Part shown: positions 62,152 to 64,000 of the stretch, piece after piece
Layout of the letters: each line of letters begins with the position of its first letter
How positions within the stretch are numbered: the first letter of the stretch is position 1
Source: Bacteroidota bacterium
GTDB lineage: Bacteria > Bacteroidota > Bacteroidia > Chitinophagales > Saprospiraceae
Length of the DNA: 64,000 nucleotides
Direction of reading: 5' to 3'
NCBI GenBank assembly: GCA_030147525.1
Contig: JASBVF010000007.1
Coordinates: 62,001 to 126,000, forward strand
The notes under the pieces: generated by a model
Databases searched by the model: none
Seen by the model: only the letters and a program-made list of their open reading frames with translations
What the model was told of the DNA's origin: nothing
Translations under genes and position numbers: made by a program

Positions 62152-62742
62152 TCAAAACCAACGGGGAGTTGTTCGGAGGTAGTTCTGGTAAGTTTCGCCG
62201 TGCATTTTGGTTAAAAACGCTTCCTCCATTCGCACCTGAATTTGCAGCACCGTCCACGTCAGCGCGTAAGCCACCACTGTCAGTGCATTGGGCAGCACCA
62301 ACACCAAGCCGCCCATCGTGAGCCGCATTCCGAGAAAAATCGGATTTCGGGAGAAGCGGAAAATACCTGACGATATCAGCTCCGTGCGATTCTTCTCATC
62401 AATACCAATACGCCAGGATTCTTTCATTTGGGATTGGGCTATCACGATCAGCAGCAGCGAGGCGTGCAAGATCAGCCAACCCAGCCACCGGAGCGATTCC
62501 CTTTCGAAATACCAGACAGGCAGCAGGTACTGGTTCCAGTCCGGAATAAAGGCATTAATGCCAACGGCTACCAGCGTCATCACTGTCAGTATTCTGAAAA
62601 CCTTGCCGGTAAACCCTTGAGCAGAGTCGTCGTTCGGTACTACGAATGGGTTGACGCCTGTCCGCCGCCAAACCCGGCGGGTCGGCAAAATGAAAGTGAT
62701 CAGAAAGTAAGCGATGACAAAAAAAAGCAGGTAGTATTCCAT
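62152..62742 (-). CDS. Isoprenylcysteine carboxyl methyltransferase-like membrane protein
   Basis: The ATG at 62742 gives 196 residues with five or so membrane helices. The C-terminal SAM-binding region resembles ICMT/PEMT proteins: LISSGIFRFSRNPIFLGMRL (RNPxxLG) and VRMEEAFLTKMHGETYQNYL (EExxL...G..Y..Y). The natural acceptor in bacteria is usually unknown, possibly lipids. A frame extension to 62841 lacks signal features. It is convergent with the LacI gene. Confidence 0.85.
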   Translation of the reverse strand: MEYYLLFFVIAYFLITFILPTRRVWRRTGVNPFVVPNDDSAQGFTGKVFRILTVMTLVAVGINAFIPDWNQYLLPVWYFERESLRWLGWLILHASLLLIVIAQSQMKESWRIGIDEKNRTELISSGIFRFSRNPIFLGMRLTMGGLVLVLPNALTVVAYALTWTVLQIQVRMEEAFLTKMHGETYQNYLRTTPRWF

Positions 62743-62811
62743 TTCACTTTGATTTTCAGTTAAAAATGAAAGAAGCGGCAATTTAACACCTGCCAACAAA
62801 CCCTGCTTACA

Positions 62812-62819
62812 TATCTTTG
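62812..62819 (+). promoter_or_regulatory. -7 promoter element for mqnC
   Basis: TATCTTTG matches TANNTTTG. It lies 66 bp before the mqnC start. No -33 TTG stands at the right distance. Confidence 0.45.
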
Positions 62820-62854
62820 TTCTCCTTTTACAAAATTCCAAACGCCCTCAAACC

Positions 62855-62884
62855 AATTCACTAATTTACTAATTCACTGAATCA
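62855..62884 (+). repeat. Octamer repeat (unit AATTCACT) just before mqnC
   Basis: AATTCACT, AATTTACT, AATTCACT run in tandem and a partial unit (GAATCA) ends at the base before the start codon. It has no opposed arm. Confidence 0.75.
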
Positions 62885-64000
62885 ATGCATACCGACGACC
62901 TCTTGCAACGTGCCCTCCGCCTCGAAGACCTCACCGCCGAAGAAGGCGTTTTTTTATTTGAAAATGCCGCCACGGCTGAGCTGATGTACGTGGGTAACCG
63001 CCTGCGCCAGCACCACGTGCCCGGCAACGTAGTCACCTGGATCATCGACCGGAACTCGAATACGACCAACGTCTGCATCGCCAATTGCAAGTTTTGCAAC
63101 TTCTTCCGCAGGCCCGGCCATGAGGAGAGCTACATCACTTCCATCGAAGAATACAAAGTAAAAATTGAGGAGACTTTCGCTTACGGCGGCGAGCAACTGC
63201 TCTTGCAAGGCGGTCACCACCCCGATCTGGGGCTGGATTTTTACACCAATCTCTTCCGTGAGTTAAAAAATCTGTACCCCAATCTGAAGCTCCACGCCCT
63301 CGGCCCACCCGAAATTGCCCACATCACAAAGCTCGAACAGTCAACGCATTACGAAGTACTGAAAGCCCTGAAGGAGTCCGGCCTCGACAGCCTGCCCGGC
63401 GCCGGCGCAGAGATCCTCGACGACCGGGTGCGCCGCCTCATCTCCGCTGGCAAATGCGGAGCGAAGGAGTGGCTCGACGTGATGCGGGCCGCCCACCAGC
63501 TGCGCCTGACGACCTCCGCCACGATGATGTTCGGCCACATCGAAACGAATCTGGAGCGCATGGAACACCTTGTAAAAATCCGGGAAGTGCAGTCCGAAAA
63601 ACCGGCGGATGCGAAGGGTTTCATCGCTTTCATCCCCTGGCCGTTCCAGGACGAGGACACCATTTTGAAAAAGCTGAAACGTGCCCGCAACACCGTCACC
63701 GGCGACGAGTACGTCCGCATGATCGCCATGAGCCGCATCATGCTGCCCAACGTGCCGAACATCCAGGCCAGTTGGCTGACGGTCGGCAAGCCGGTGGCTC
63801 AGCTTTGTCTGCACGCCGGAGCGAACGATTTCGGTAGTATCATGATCGAAGAAAACGTGGTGTCGGCAGCCGGCGCCAAGTTCCGTTTCACGGCGGACGG
63901 CATTCAGCAGGCCATCCGGGATGCGGGTTTCACGGCACAACTGCGCAACCAGCAGTACGAGTACCGGGAGTTGCCGAAGGCGATCCGGCAGCAGGAATTG
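62885..64000 (+). CDS. mqnC: Cyclic dehypoxanthinyl futalosine synthase, 3' end outside the window
   Basis: MqnC is a radical SAM enzyme of the futalosine pathway to menaquinone. The frame is open for 372 codons to the window end, so only a short tail is missing. The iron-sulfur site is NVCIANCKFCNFF (C64, C68, C71), followed by YGGEQLLLQGGHHPDLGLDF, SLPGAGAEILDDRVRRLIS, TSATMMFGHIETNLERMEHL and FIPWPFQDEDT. These fit MqnC rather than MqnE. It indicates menaquinone respiration, in line with the polyprenyl synthase at 35475. Confidence 0.95.
   Translation, partial: MHTDDLLQRALRLEDLTAEEGVFLFENAATAELMYVGNRLRQHHVPGNVVTWIIDRNSNTTNVCIANCKFCNFFRRPGHEESYITSIEEYKVKIEETFAYGGEQLLLQGGHHPDLGLDFYTNLFRELKNLYPNLKLHALGPPEIAHITKLEQSTHYEVLKALKESGLDSLPGAGAEILDDRVRRLISAGKCGAKEWLDVMRAAHQLRLTTSATMMFGHIETNLERMEHLVKIREVQSEKPADAKGFIAFIPWPFQDEDTILKKLKRARNTVTGDEYVRMIAMSRIMLPNVPNIQASWLTVGKPVAQLCLHAGANDFGSIMIEENVVSAAGAKFRFTADGIQQAIRDAGFTAQLRNQQYEYRELPKAIRQQEL

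Overview
The window looks like chromosomal DNA of a Bacteroidota bacterium, most probably a Saprospiria-like member (Lewinella/Haliscomenobacter type); this placement is inferred from gene content only. Supporting signs are a type IX secretion (T9SS) sorting domain, the T9SS component GldN, many SPII lipoproteins with little Shine-Dalgarno signal, DUF5723-type envelope proteins, the futalosine menaquinone pathway (MqnC), ribosomal protein bTHX, and repeated promoters of the Bacteroidota form (-33 TTTG/TTG, -7 TANNTTTG, usually followed by GC). Gene density is high. I saw no rRNA, tRNA, CRISPR array, prophage or insertion sequence.

Layout. 1-3260: a VPS10/BNR-propeller protein (cut by the window start) and a T9SS-sorted propeller protein. 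3599-7294: asnS, a LolD-like ABC ATPase and a TlpA-type thioredoxin. 7346-11185: a small membrane protein, tatC, gldN and a fatty acid desaturase. 11269-16204: rny, zapA, a small coiled-coil gene and pheT, all on the minus strand. 16321-21075: NlpC/P60 lipoprotein, nitrilase-family amidase, bL25, bL34 (divergent from bL25), YgjP-like metallopeptidase, DUF2834 and EamA transporter. 21397-26583: TPR protein, an M48-like lipoprotein with a broken zinc site, pdxH, and two exported proteins. 26625-30574: a VWA protein divergent from an ECF sigma factor and an anti-sigma-like protein with a TonB C-terminal domain. 30873-36449: beta-CASP RNase-like MBL protein, a lipoprotein/DUF5723 pair and a polyprenyl synthase. 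36525-44816: coiled-coil protein, a purQ fragment, moaC, mobB/mobA fusion, a Tat-exported propeller, TerB-like protein, purine nucleoside phosphorylase, bTHX and fdhD. 45098-53218: SdiA-regulated-type protein, odhB, rhomboid protease, pfkA, Ppx/GppA, mtnA and an acetyltransferase. 53412-62083: an amino-sugar (chitin/N-acetylglucosamine) locus. 62152-64000: a methyltransferase-like membrane protein and mqnC, cut by the window end.

The clearest functional unit is the amino-sugar locus: a GH20 lipoprotein would release GlcNAc outside the inner membrane, an SSS symporter would import it, a ROK kinase would phosphorylate it, and a fused deaminase/deacetylase would convert it to fructose-6-phosphate. 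A divergent LacI-type regulator has two near-identical 12-bp palindromes placed in and next to the kinase promoter.

The most unusual pattern is a set of more than a dozen intergenic segments built from 7-8 bp tandem units, most of them folded into opposed arms of a hairpin. The unit differs from locus to locus, except that two loci about 32 kb apart share a GTAGGC-based unit. Two heptamer arrays lie inside coding genes (mobA, mtnA) and are read through in frame.
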